From CAIXZV01 sp963697365 (GTDB taxonomy: Bacteria > Chloroflexota > Limnocylindria > Limnocylindrales > CSP1-4), in contig CAVONT010000008.1 in assembly GCA_963697365.1 (NCBI GenBank), positions 186,001-250,000 on the forward strand: DNA of 64,000 bases, read 5' to 3'. This document shows, one piece after another, positions 34,890 through 43,354 of this stretch. The translations under genes were made by a program, and so were the position numbers. The notes under the pieces were generated by a model. The model was not told where the DNA came from. It did not search any database and was given only the letters and a program-made list of their open reading frames with translations. Each line of letters begins with the position of its first letter. The stretch's first letter is position 1.

Positions 34890-34929
34890 CCGGTCCCGTG
34901 AGGCCGGTCTGCCGGTCCTGCGAGGCCGG
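34890..34929 (+). promoter_or_regulatory. Two tandem PyrR-type RNA binding hairpins
   Basis: Two copies of the PyrR recognition loop: CCGG-TCCCGTGAGG-CCGG at 34890-34907 and CCGG-TCCTGCGAGG-CCGG at 34912-34929. Each fits the known UCCNGNGAGGY consensus in the loop of a short GC stem. The second is followed three bases later by AGGAGG (34932-34937). In Actinobacteria, PyrR with UMP bound at such sites blocks translation of pyrimidine operons, so UMP-dependent control of carAB is likely. A possible -10 box, TACCCT, lies at 34867-34872. Confidence 0.75.
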
Positions 34930-34943
34930 GTAGGAGGTTGAAC

Positions 34944-35000
34944 TTGCGCATGCGCACGCCCGCCTGCGGCGACCGTCCGCCGCGGCCCGCCGGGTCCTGA
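34944..35000 (+). CDS. Leader peptide upstream of carA
   Basis: An 18-codon frame from TTG 34944 (or 16 from ATG 34950) reads LRMRTPACGDRPPRPAGS and stops with TGA at 34998-35000, immediately before the GTG of carA. AGGAGG at 34932-34937 is ideally placed for TTG 34944, while carA has no ribosome-binding sequence of its own. Ribosomes would thus reach carA by terminating on this peptide, and the PyrR hairpin just upstream could shut both. The frame equals that of carA, so a single indel cannot merge them. Confidence 0.55.
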   Translation: MRMRTPACGDRPPRPAGS

Positions 35001-36173
35001 GTGTCCACCCCACCGTCGTCCGGTCATCCGCCCCTGCCGCGCGCCGACGCGATCGTCGATCCACGTGTCGGCAACGCGGGACCAGCGCTGCTCGCGCTCG
35101 AGGACGGCACCGTCTTCACCGGCATCGCCTTCGGGGCTCCTGTCGCCTCGGGCGGCGACCTCGTGGTCAACACGTCCCAGACCGGCTACCAGGAGATCGC
35201 CACCGACCCGTCGTACGCGGGACAGGTCGTGGTGATGACCTACCCGCTGATTGGCAACTACGGGCGCCTCGCGGCGGACGACCAGAGCGAGCGCCCCTGG
35301 TTGCGCGGCCTCGTCGTCGCCCACGCGACCGCCGCCGTGCTCGAGGACGCCCGCCAACTGGCGACCATGCTGCGCATGAACGGCATCCCGGCGATCGCCG
35401 GGGTGGACACCCGAGCCCTTGCCCGGCACCTTCGCGGCTCGGGCTGCCAGCGCGCGCTCATCACGGAGCCCGGGTTCACGGATGGCGATGCCGCCGTCGA
35501 GCTGGCGCGTGCCGTGCCTGCCTGGGAGGACCAGGACTTCGTGGCGCAGGTGTCGCCCTCCGCCGTCCGCGAGGTGGGCGAGGACGGGCCGATTGTGGCG
35601 ATCGTCGACTTCGGCCTCAAGGCGAACATCATCAGTTCGCTGCGCCGGCGCGGCACACGAGTCCGGATCCTGCCCCACACGTCCACGCCGGCCGAGGTCC
35701 TCGCGGCCGACGTCGACGGCGTCGTGCTCTCGCCGGGTCCGGGAGATCCGGCGCGGCTCGACGGCCCGGTCGCGCTGGCACGGGCGATCATCGAGGACGG
35801 CCGCCCGCTCCTCGGCATCTGCCTGGGCCACCAGATCATCGGGCGGGCGGCCGGCGCCGAGACGCGCCGCCTCCGCTTCGGGCACCACGGGGCGAACCAC
35901 CCTGTCCAGGACCTCGACACGGGCTACGTCCAGGTCACGGCGCAGAACCACGAGGTCCAGGTGATGGCGGACTCGCTGCCGTCTGCATCGGGGTTCCGGG
36001 TCAGCCAGCTCAATCTCAACGATCGCTCGGTCGAGGGCCTCCGCCACGCCACCAAGCCCATCGAGTCCGTGCAGTACCACCCCGAGGGTGCGCCGGGCCC
36101 CCTCGACGCACTCGCGGTCTTCGACCGGTTTGTGGACGCGGCGATGGCCGCCAGCGCGGCTAGGGGCACCTGA
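35001..36173 (+). CDS. carA: Carbamoyl-phosphate synthase small subunit
   Basis: 390 residues from GTG 35001. It hydrolyses glutamine and channels ammonia to CarB for carbamoyl phosphate, the entry to pyrimidine and arginine synthesis. The N-terminal CPSase domain begins at PALLALEDGTVFTGIAFG after a 27-residue Pro-rich extension; the class I amidotransferase domain has the nucleophile Cys in LLGICLGHQI and His/Glu in QYHPEGAPGP. carB follows after 4 nt. Control is probably through the tandem PyrR-type sites and leader peptide directly upstream. Confidence 0.97.
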   Translation: MSTPPSSGHPPLPRADAIVDPRVGNAGPALLALEDGTVFTGIAFGAPVASGGDLVVNTSQTGYQEIATDPSYAGQVVVMTYPLIGNYGRLAADDQSERPWLRGLVVAHATAAVLEDARQLATMLRMNGIPAIAGVDTRALARHLRGSGCQRALITEPGFTDGDAAVELARAVPAWEDQDFVAQVSPSAVREVGEDGPIVAIVDFGLKANIISSLRRRGTRVRILPHTSTPAEVLAADVDGVVLSPGPGDPARLDGPVALARAIIEDGRPLLGICLGHQIIGRAAGAETRRLRFGHHGANHPVQDLDTGYVQVTAQNHEVQVMADSLPSASGFRVSQLNLNDRSVEGLRHATKPIESVQYHPEGAPGPLDALAVFDRFVDAAMAASAARGT

Positions 36174-36177
36174 CGCG

Positions 36178-39100
36178 ATGACCCTGCCGCAGCCGCCGGT
36201 CCGCGCCCACCGCCCGAAGCCCGCATCGGTCCTGATCCTGGGCTCGGGCCCTGTCGTCATCGGCCAGGCCGCCGAGTTCGACTACGCGGGCACGCAGGCC
36301 TGTCGCGCGCTGCGGGCCGAGGGCGTGCGCACGATCCTGGTGAACTCCAACCCGGCCACGATCATGACCGACCCGACCGTGGCGGATGCCGTGTACCTCG
36401 AGCCGCTCACGGTGCCCGCGATCGAGGCGGTCATCGCGCGCGAGAAGCCCGAGGGCCTGCTGGCGGGCCTCGGCGGGCAGACTGCGCTGAACCTTGCGAT
36501 GGCCCTGTCCGAGGCCGGGGTCCTGGAGCGCCACAACGTGCGGCTCCTGGGCACGCCGCTCGAGGCGATCCACATGGCCGAGGACCGTGAGGCCTTCCGC
36601 GACCTGCTCGACCGGCTCGGGCAACCGTACGCGCCGTCCGCCATCGTCGAGGGTGCCGATGACGAGGCGCGGCATGCCTCGGCGCAGGTGGCCCTTGAGC
36701 TCATCGGCCTGCCGGCGATCATCCGTCCGGCCTTCACCCTCGGCGGTACCGGCGGCGGCATCGTCGAGACCGTCGAAGGATACTGGGAGCGCATCCGGTC
36801 CGGCCTGCGGGCGAGCCCCATCAAGCAGGTCATGATCGAGCGCTACCTGTCGGGCTGGCAGGAGATCGAGTACGAGGTCATGCGCGACCACGAGGACACG
36901 TGCATCGCGGTGTGCTCGATGGAGAACGTTGACCCGCTGGGTGTCCACACCGGCGACTCGATCGTGGTGGCACCGGTCCAGACGCTGACCGACACGGTGC
37001 ACCAGCGGCTGCGGAGCGCTGCCCTGGAGATCATCCGCGGCCTCGGGGTCGAAGGCGGCTGCAACGTCCAGTTCGCGCTCTCACCGGATTCCACCGACTA
37101 CGCCGTGATCGAGGTCAACCCGCGCGTGTCGCGCTCCTCGGCGCTCGCGTCGAAGGCCACCGGCTATCCGATCGCCCGGGTCGCGGCCCAGATCGCGGCC
37201 GGTCGGACGCTTGCCGAGATCCCCAACGTGGTCACCGGCACCACGGTCGCCGCGTTCGAGCCCGCGCTCGACTATGTCGTCGTCAAGCTGCCGCGCTTCC
37301 CGTTCGACAAGTTCCCGACCGCGGACCGGCGCCTCGGCTCCCAGATGAAGGCGACCGGCGAGGTCATGGCGATCGACCGGACCTTCGGGTCGGCCCTCAA
37401 CAAGGCGCTCCGCGGCCTCGAGCAGGCGGGGGCCGGGCCGATGGGCGAGGACCCGTCCTGGGGCCCGACCTTCGACTACCTCGCCGGGGTCTACGGCGGG
37501 GTGGCTCACGACGACGAGGGCGACGGAGTCCGCGTCGGCGTGGGCGGACTCGACACGCTGACGATCGAGGACGCCCCCATCCGCTGGATCGACGCCGACG
37601 GGCAGGCCTGCGAGAGCACGCGTCTCGCCCAGCGTTCGGCAGCCCCGATCGTGCTGCGGCGGTTCCTCGAGCCGTCCGACTCGCGGCTGTGGCGGGTCCT
37701 CGGGCTGCTGCGCCGGGGCGTGCCGCAGGAGGTCGTCCGACGTGCGACGGGCATCAACGCCTGGTTCCTCGCGGAGATGGGCCGCAACATCGGCCTGGAG
37801 GCGGACGTGCGGGCGATGGGCGCGCGGCTCGTGGACCCCGAGGACGGGGAGGCAGCCGCGCTTCTGACGACGGCGAAGCGGGCGTCGTTCGCGGACAAGG
37901 ACCTCGCCACGCTCTCCGGTATGCACGAGGCCGCCGTCCGCGGCGCCCGCCACGCGCTCGGCCTGCGGCCCGGGTATGCCATGGTCGACACCTGCGCCGC
38001 CGAGTTCGCCGCCGAGACGCCGTACTTCTACTCCACCTACGCCTCGGCAGGCTCGCCCCCCGAAGCGCCCCCCGTCCCGCGGCCCGCCGCCCTGGTCATC
38101 GGCAGCGGTCCGGTCCGGATCGGACAGGGGATCGAGTTCGACTACTGCGCCGTGCAGGCGGCTGACATCCTGCGCCGCGAGGGCTGGTCGGCGGTGATGG
38201 TCAACTCCAACCCCGAGACCGTCTCCACCGACTTCGATGCATCCACCCGGCTCTACTTCGAGCCGCTCGACGTCGAGAGCGTGCGCAGCATCATCGAGTT
38301 CGAGAGCACGTGGCCCGCAGCCGGTCCAGCATCCGATGTCGCAGCCGCGCCGGAGGTCTCCCTCGCACGTGATGACGCTATGGGCATCAGGGCAGCGACC
38401 GGCCGGGCGGTTGAGCCCACAGGAACCGCCGGACTCTTGCCACCGCCAATCGCTGGCACGCCAATCCCGCCGACCGCTGATGCCCATACGGTCATCCCGC
38501 CGACCGCTGATGCCCATACGGTCATCCCGCCGACCGCTGATGCCCATACGGTCATCCCGCCGACCGCTGATGCCCATACGGTCATCGCGGCAGGGGACCT
38601 ACCGCCCGCCCGAGCGCAGGACGGGCTGCTCCCCGCAGTCGTCGCGTTCGGCGGGCAGACGCCCCTCAACCTGGCCGCACCGTTGGTGGCCACCGGGGTG
38701 CCGCTGCTCGGCTCGGACCTCGAGGCGATCGACCAGGCCGAGGAGCGGACCCGCTTCTCCGCGCTCCTGGACCGCCTGGGCATCCCGCAGCCCGAGGGCG
38801 GCATGGCCGAGACCATCGAGGAGGCCCTGACCCTGGCCGAGCGCATCGGCTACCCGGTCATCGTGCGGCCGTCGTTCGTGATCGGCGGTCTTGCCATCGA
38901 CTTCGCCTACTCGCCGGAGGACCTGGCCCGCCACCTGGCGTCGGCCGCCATCGTCGATCCCGACCGGCCCGTGCGCATCGACCGGTTCCTCGAGGGCATC
39001 GAGGTGGATATCGACGCCGTCTGCGACGGCACGGAGGTCCTGATCCCGGGCCTCCTGGAGCACGTGGAGCGGGCGGGCATCCACTCGGGCGACTCGATTG

Positions 39101-39991
39101 CCTGGTTCCCGCCCCAGAGCGTGTCCGAGGGCGACCAGTCGCTCATCGTGGAGACGATGCAGCGCATCTGCCTCGCGCTCGGCGCAAAGGGCCTGGTCAA
39201 CGCCCAGTTCATCGTCCGCGAGGACGGTGTCTACCTGATCGAGGTCAACCCGCGCGCCTCGCGAACCGTCCCGTTCCTGTCCAAGGTGACCGGAGTGCCC
39301 ATGGTGGAGCTGGCGGTGCGGATCTCGCTGGGCGCGACCCTGCGGGAACTCGGCTGGGCCGGCGGGCACATGCCGCCACCGGCCTTCGTGGCGGTCAAGG
39401 CGCCGGCCTTCTCGACGGCGAAGCTCAAAGGCGTCGATCCGTCCGTCGGGCCGTTCATGCAGTCCACGGGCGAGGTCATCGGGATCGCCGTGGATCCGCG
39501 CGTGGCGATGGCCAAGGCGCTGGTGGGAGCCGCGCTGGTCCCGCCGCGGGCCGGGGCGGGGGAGGAGGCGCCAGTCGCGCTGCTCTCCATCGCCGACCGC
39601 GACAAGTGGGGTCTCCTGAGGGTGGCCCGCGCGCTCGACCGGGCGGGCTACCGCCTGGCCGCCACGCCCGGGCACGCGTGCAGTCCTCTCCGCCGCCGGA
39701 CTGGACGCGCTGCCGATCGCCAAGCTGGGCGAGGTGCCAGAAGGCGACGAGGAGGCGATCCTCGATGCGATTGCCGGCGGACGCGTCCGGCTCGTCGTCA
39801 ACACGCCGACGCCGCGCTCCGGCGCGGTTCGCGACGCTGCCGAGATCCGGCTCGCCACGATCAACGAGGGGATCCTCTGCCTGACGGCGATCGAGACGGG
39901 GATCGCAGCGTCGGAGGCACTCGAGCCGGAGATCCAGGACCACATCGCGGACGTCCGCTCGATCACCGAGTGGGTGCCTGTCGCTCGCTGA
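36178..39991 (+). CDS. carB: Carbamoyl-phosphate synthase large subunit with repeat insert (one frameshift)
   Basis: Synthetase subunit with two ATP-grasp halves: N-terminal VLILGSGPVVIGQAAEFDYA and LVNSNPATIMTDP; C-terminal LVIGSGPVRIGQGIEFDYC and VNSNPETVSTDFD; both carry GGQT-LNLA. About 105 residues (roughly 710-815) absent from the family are inserted between SIIEFE and LLPAVVAFGGQTPLNLA, including four perfect copies of a 10-residue unit (IPPTADAHTV). An extra base near 39676 precedes the C-terminal MGS-like regulatory domain (GLDALPIAKLGEVPEGDEEA), which binds effectors. Repaired length is about 1270 residues against about 1070-1100 usually. Confidence 0.95.
38464..38583 (+). repeat. 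30-bp minisatellite, four perfect copies, inside carB
   Basis: Four identical in-frame 30-bp units, each starting ATCCCGCCGACCGCTGATG. Codons such as GCT, GAT and CAT are unusual for this window. A 12-nt inverted partial copy (TATGGGCATCAG) lies upstream at 38379-38390. Confidence 0.95.
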
Positions 39992-40007
39992 CACCGGCCG
40001 ACTGGCG

Positions 40008-40013
40008 TAGGAT
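40008..40013 (+). promoter_or_regulatory. Candidate -10 box (TAGGAT) of the ferritin gene
   Basis: TAGGAT lies 30 nt before the ATG at 40044; GGGAGG at about 40033-40038 serves as ribosome-binding site, so unlike many neighbours this gene is leadered. Confidence 0.35.
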
Positions 40014-40043
40014 CGGGGCACACGCATTGCCAGGGAGGTCCCG

Positions 40044-40526
40044 ATGATCGCCGACCAGCCGCTCAAGCTCCTCATTGCCCAGGTGGGCAACGAGTTCGGG
40101 GCCCACCAGGTCTACTTGGGCATCTCGATCTACTTCACCCGCCAGAGCCTCAACGGCTGGGCGAAGCTATTCCGGGACCAGTCGATCGAGGAGGCCGAGC
40201 ACGGCTCCAAGATCATCGAGTTCCTCGTGGACAACGACGCCACCTTCTCCCTGCCTGCGACGCCCGGCGCCCCGACCGAGTACGCGTCGGCCCGCGCGGC
40301 GATCGAGGTGGCCCAGGCCAGCGAGCGCAAGGTGACCGCCCAGTTCGAGGCACTCGCCAATGCCGCCCGCGAGGCGCAGGACAACCGGACCCTCCAGTTC
40401 CTCCAGTGGTTCATCGAGGAGCAGGTCGAGGAGGAGCGGACGATGGCCGCGCTGCTGGACCTCGTGGACAGCGGCATGAACCTGTTCGATGCGGAGCTGC
40501 ACCTCGACCGGATCGCTGGCGAGTAG
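40044..40526 (+). CDS. Ferritin
   Basis: 160 residues, the usual size for bacterial ferritin. A four-helix bundle with ferroxidase ligands: Glu in VGNEFGAHQVYL, the E-x-x-H of SIEEAEHGSKI, and Glu residues in IEEQVEEERTM. It oxidises Fe(II) and stores iron in a 24-mer shell in the cytoplasm. No C-terminal fifth-helix haem site of bacterioferritin is evident. A GGGAGG ribosome-binding sequence precedes the ATG. It stands alone 52 nt after carB. Confidence 0.93.
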   Translation: MIADQPLKLLIAQVGNEFGAHQVYLGISIYFTRQSLNGWAKLFRDQSIEEAEHGSKIIEFLVDNDATFSLPATPGAPTEYASARAAIEVAQASERKVTAQFEALANAAREAQDNRTLQFLQWFIEEQVEEERTMAALLDLVDSGMNLFDAELHLDRIAGE

Positions 40527-40569
40527 TCCTCCGGTCCGGCGTCGGGCCACCTGAGTCGTGGCGGGACCG

Positions 40570-41193
40570 TCAGCGGCGAAGGGCCATCTCCGGGCCGGTG
40601 CCTCCCTCCAGTGCCTCGTCCACGACGATCGCCTGGCCCAGGGACCACAGCGTTACCACGATCAGGCTGACCATCACGATCGCTAGCGGGATCTCGCGCG
40701 CACGCACGTGCCGCGCCGAGGGCAGGGGAGCGGTATGGCGGATGGTCCGGTGGCGGATGTCGCGGTGGACCCGTCCGCTGCCTCCTCCGCTGCTCTTCCC
40801 GTTGCCGGGAGCGGTGACCTCGAGGTCGCGCAATGCCGTGACGTGCCCTGCCCAGGCGCCCAGCATGTGGCCGCCCACGACGGCCGCCAACTGCTTGGTC
40901 CACACGAGGCCGGGCGGCAGCCAGCCGGCCGACGGCTCGTAGAACGCCGTCCCGAACACGTCCCAGCCCTGCTGAAGGGGATCGGAGATGGCGATCACGA
41001 TCGCCTGGCCGTCGATGAGGAGCCAGGTCAGGTAGTGGGCGACGAGGTAGCCGACGGCGATGGGCAGCAGACCGGCCCCGATCGCACCCCGGGCTGACAA
41101 CACGCGCGACCCAGAGCGCCGGCGGAACGTGTCAGGCGCCCCGGCCCCCAATCCGGTGCCGCGAGCCGGGCGAAGATACGGGTACGAGCCCAC
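40570..41193 (-). CDS. Membrane protein, probable C-terminal remnant of a larger family
   Basis: 207 residues from GTG 41193. Three hydrophobic helices: about 38-60 (GAGLLPIAVGYLVAHYLTWL), 95-118 (WTKQLAAVVGGHMLGAWAGH) and 165-185 (IPLAIVMVSLIVVTLWSLGQ). The pattern of His residues on the helices resembles the last part of larger (about 400-residue) membrane proteins annotated as fenitrothion hydrolase-like in Actinobacteria and Chloroflexota. The N-terminal helices of that family are missing and the first 30 residues are unrelated, so it may be a truncated gene. No promoter seen. Confidence 0.55.
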   Translation of the reverse strand: MGSYPYLRPARGTGLGAGAPDTFRRRSGSRVLSARGAIGAGLLPIAVGYLVAHYLTWLLIDGQAIVIAISDPLQQGWDVFGTAFYEPSAGWLPPGLVWTKQLAAVVGGHMLGAWAGHVTALRDLEVTAPGNGKSSGGGSGRVHRDIRHRTIRHTAPLPSARHVRAREIPLAIVMVSLIVVTLWSLGQAIVVDEALEGGTGPEMALRR

Positions 41194-41301
41194 GCACGCA
41201 CCACTGGAGCATCAATGACCGGCCTGTCCACCCCCGGCCTCGCGCCGATCGCGCCTGTACCCGGCCACGAGTACGCTCCCGGCGCATGCAACATCGGACC
41301 G

Positions 41302-41643
41302 ATGGAGATCCGCCGGAGGCGAACGGTCGCCATCGTGGCCTTCGTCGCGGCCGCGGCGCTGTTCGGTCTGGTGACTGCGATCGGGGCGCCGGCCTGGACG
41401 CGGCTACTCGTGTTCTTCCCGCTCTTCGGTGGGTTCTTCTCGTGGCTCCAGGCCCGTCGCCGCTTCTGCGCGGCCTACGCGATGCAGGGCACCAGCAATT
41501 TCGGGGAGAGCCAGGCGACGATGCAGGCCGTGACTGGTTCCGACGCCCGCCAGGCCGACCTCGCGGCCGTCCGGCGGATGACGCGTGACGCCCTCCTGCT
41601 CGCGGTTCCGGTCACGGTGCTGGTGGTGCTTCTCCCGGTCTAG
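41302..41643 (+). CDS. Small membrane protein
   Basis: 113 residues from ATG 41302 (MEIRRRRTVA). Two hydrophobic helices near the N-terminus (AIVAFVAAAALFGLVTAI and TRLLVFFPLFGGFFSWL) precede a Cys-bearing loop (ARRRFCAAYAMQGTSNFG), then a final hydrophobic stretch (ALLLAVPVTVLVVLLPV). The arrangement matches small conserved proteins of unknown function in high-GC bacteria. An upstream in-frame ATG at 41215 would add 29 non-conserved residues. The stop TAG shares a CTAG with the stop of the convergent gene at 41640. Confidence 0.6.
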   Translation: MEIRRRRTVAIVAFVAAAALFGLVTAIGAPAWTRLLVFFPLFGGFFSWLQARRRFCAAYAMQGTSNFGESQATMQAVTGSDARQADLAAVRRMTRDALLLAVPVTVLVVLLPV

Positions 41644-41858
41644 GCGAGGCCGGCGGACTCGTGGTGGCCAGCCACCGCCGAGCCCAGGGAGATGAGCCGG
41701 CGCCCGAGCGTCGCGCGGACACGCCCGATTCGTCCAGGATGGCCTGCCTCGTCCTCGTGCTTGGGCACGCCGTGCAGCCCGTGCGCCGCGAACCGGATGC
41801 CGCTCGCGCGCTCATGGACAAGGAAGTCGGTGCCGGTGTAGGGGATGTGGTCGGGCAT
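41640..41858 (-). CDS. Small protein of the DUF5937-regulator transcription unit
   Basis: 72 residues. The N-terminus (PDHIPYTGTDFLVHERASGI) is polar; residues about 48-66 (RATLGRRLISLGSAVAGHH) are amphipathic. No family recognised. It lies directly downstream of an operator-like sequence (GTTAGGT-N4-ATCTAAC at 41894-41911) that matches the one before the regulator gene, so it is probably a target of that regulator. Coding status is moderately supported by context and composition. Confidence 0.45.
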   Translation of the reverse strand: MPDHIPYTGTDFLVHERASGIRFAAHGLHGVPKHEDEAGHPGRIGRVRATLGRRLISLGSAVAGHHESAGLA

Positions 41859-41893
41859 CGGAGTCTCTCGTCTCTCTCTGTGATCTCACGTGT

Positions 41894-41911
41894 GTTAGGT
41901 CGTCATCTAAC
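41894..41911 (-). promoter_or_regulatory. Operator-like palindrome, copy 1
   Basis: GTTAGGT-CGTC-ATCTAAC, 35 nt upstream of the small gene at 41640-41858. It matches the site at 43049-43066 in 13 of 14 arm bases, suggesting the adjacent regulator binds both. Confidence 0.65.
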
Positions 41912-41949
41912 TCGGGTGCGACCGGAGATCCGGCGCGGGTTCAAAGGGA

Positions 41950-43023
41950 TCAGGTCAGGTACTGCTTGAGCTCAGCCGAGGCATCGTCGAGGCGGTCACG
42001 GCGGAGGCTGTAGTAGGAGAGCCCGCCCTCCTCCGTGAGGGTGACCAGCCCCGCCGCCCGCAGGAGGGCCAGGTGGTGCTTGATGGTGGGCTTGGACAGG
42101 TCCAGGCGCTCAGCGATCTCGGTGATGTACCAGTCGCGGTCCCGCAGCAGGCGCAGGATCCGCAGGCGCGTCTCGTCGCCGAGCGCACGGTGGAGGCGGA
42201 GCAGCGCCACCGGCGGGGCGTACGGGTCGTGCGGCTCGAGGGCGGCATCGGCAACGGGGTAGACGAAAAGGCGCCAGTCGCCGCCGGCAAACGTGAAGTT
42301 GTACGGACGGACGAGATAGGAGGGCGCGAGCACGACACGCCGCACGCCCGGCTCTGAAAGCCAGCGGATACCGTTGGTGGTCCGTTCGACCAGCCTGGAG
42401 GGCGCGAGTGACGCTCTGTCGCCGGCGCGGAGCTCGACATCACGCTCGATGATCGACCTGATCCGCGGCTCCATCTCCTGGTACGCCGGCAGCCACGCCT
42501 CCAGCAGGTCCACGACCTCGCCGACGAGGCCGTCAGGGTCGCCGACCAGGCGCGTGATCCACGTCTGCTTGGCCTCCGGCCAGCACTCGACGACGCGAGC
42601 CCCGGCAGCGGCATCGCCGTCCAGGGCCGCGGTGACGTCTGCCGTGCGCTCCGGATCGCGGAGATCCTCGGCGAGGATGGCCCGCGCGAACGCCTGGCCG
42701 CTGGTCGCCCGCATCTGGGCGACGAGGCCTGCGGCATCGGTGGTCTCGGGATGGTCAACGAGCAGGCCGGCCGCGAAGATCGTGAGTTCATCGTCGACCG
42801 TGGGGCGCACGCGCTCGGGGAGTGCGGCGCGGGATCGCTCAAGCCAGGTGCGGTCCTCGTCGGGAAGCTCGTCGTGCTCGCCAACCTCGACCGCGAGGCT
42901 GATCGCGAAGTCGAACGCGGTGCGGATGTCGAACGAGGCAGGCAGGTCCGCCACCGCTCCGACGCGCCGCAGCGGCGCGGACGCGGAGCCGGCGGTGGGG
43001 ACGGGCTTGGTGTTGGCTCGCAT
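41950..43023 (-). CDS. DUF5937 / ArsR-type transcriptional regulator
   Basis: 357 residues from the ATG at 43023; GAGGG lies 7 nt upstream, and further in-frame codons upstream run through the operator. The N-terminal two thirds (FDIRTAFDFAISLAVEVGEH to VLAPSYLVRPYNF) is the DUF5937 region, a likely ligand-binding domain. The C-terminal 85 residues are an ArsR-type winged helix: LHRALGDETRLRILRLLRDR, ITEIAERLDLSKPTIKHHLA and wing VTLTEEGGLSYYSLR. A palindromic operator lies 26 nt before its start and another before the downstream small gene, implying autoregulation. Ligand unknown. Confidence 0.85.
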   Translation of the reverse strand: MRANTKPVPTAGSASAPLRRVGAVADLPASFDIRTAFDFAISLAVEVGEHDELPDEDRTWLERSRAALPERVRPTVDDELTIFAAGLLVDHPETTDAAGLVAQMRATSGQAFARAILAEDLRDPERTADVTAALDGDAAAGARVVECWPEAKQTWITRLVGDPDGLVGEVVDLLEAWLPAYQEMEPRIRSIIERDVELRAGDRASLAPSRLVERTTNGIRWLSEPGVRRVVLAPSYLVRPYNFTFAGGDWRLFVYPVADAALEPHDPYAPPVALLRLHRALGDETRLRILRLLRDRDWYITEIAERLDLSKPTIKHHLALLRAAGLVTLTEEGGLSYYSLRRDRLDDASAELKQYLT

Positions 43024-43048
43024 CGATGGCCCTCGTGGTCGAACTCGT

Positions 43049-43066
43049 GTTAGATGAGTATCTAAC
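43049..43066 (-). promoter_or_regulatory. Operator-like palindrome, copy 2
   Basis: GTTAGAT-GAGT-ATCTAAC, perfect 7-bp arms with a 4-nt spacer, 26 nt upstream of the DUF5937 regulator start. Likely its own operator. Confidence 0.7.
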
Positions 43067-43117
43067 TCGTAGCAGCCCTTGTCAAGGGGTCGATCATGCC
43101 CGGGTACCGCCCGCCGT

Positions 43118-43227
43118 CCCCCAGACATGTGGGATTCCGGTTGTCCGCCCTCGTGTCTCAGGCCCGGATTCGACAGAATGGTGGTCGACCCCGCGCGGAG
43201 GTGGCCGAAACGCCACAAATCTGGGGG
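43118..43227. repeat. Spaced inverted repeat in the M16 upstream region
   Basis: CCCCCAGACATGTGG at 43118-43132 and CCACAAATCTGGGGG at 43213-43227 are inverted copies (13 of 15 pairs) about 80 bp apart, in the 331-base region between the regulator and the first M16 gene. No gene seen in this region. Confidence 0.5.
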
Positions 43228-43312
43228 ATCGGATTGGGCAACGGGTGACCGTGCGGCCCGACCTTCGACCGCGCCCGCGACGCCACGCGGCGGCCTCCAG
43301 TGCATCGACCCG

Positions 43313-43318
43313 TACAAT
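43313..43318 (+). promoter_or_regulatory. Candidate -10 box (TACAAT) of the M16 operon
   Basis: TACAAT, 36 nt before the ATG at 43355, followed by GGAGG at 43338-43342; a leadered promoter. No good -35 match. Confidence 0.4.
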
Positions 43319-43354
43319 CTCTCCACCCGCCCCACCCGGAGGATTCGAGCCCGC

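Noticed and set aside
38464..38583. CRISPR-like array
   Set aside because: The 30-bp units are contiguous with no spacers and are in frame within carB.
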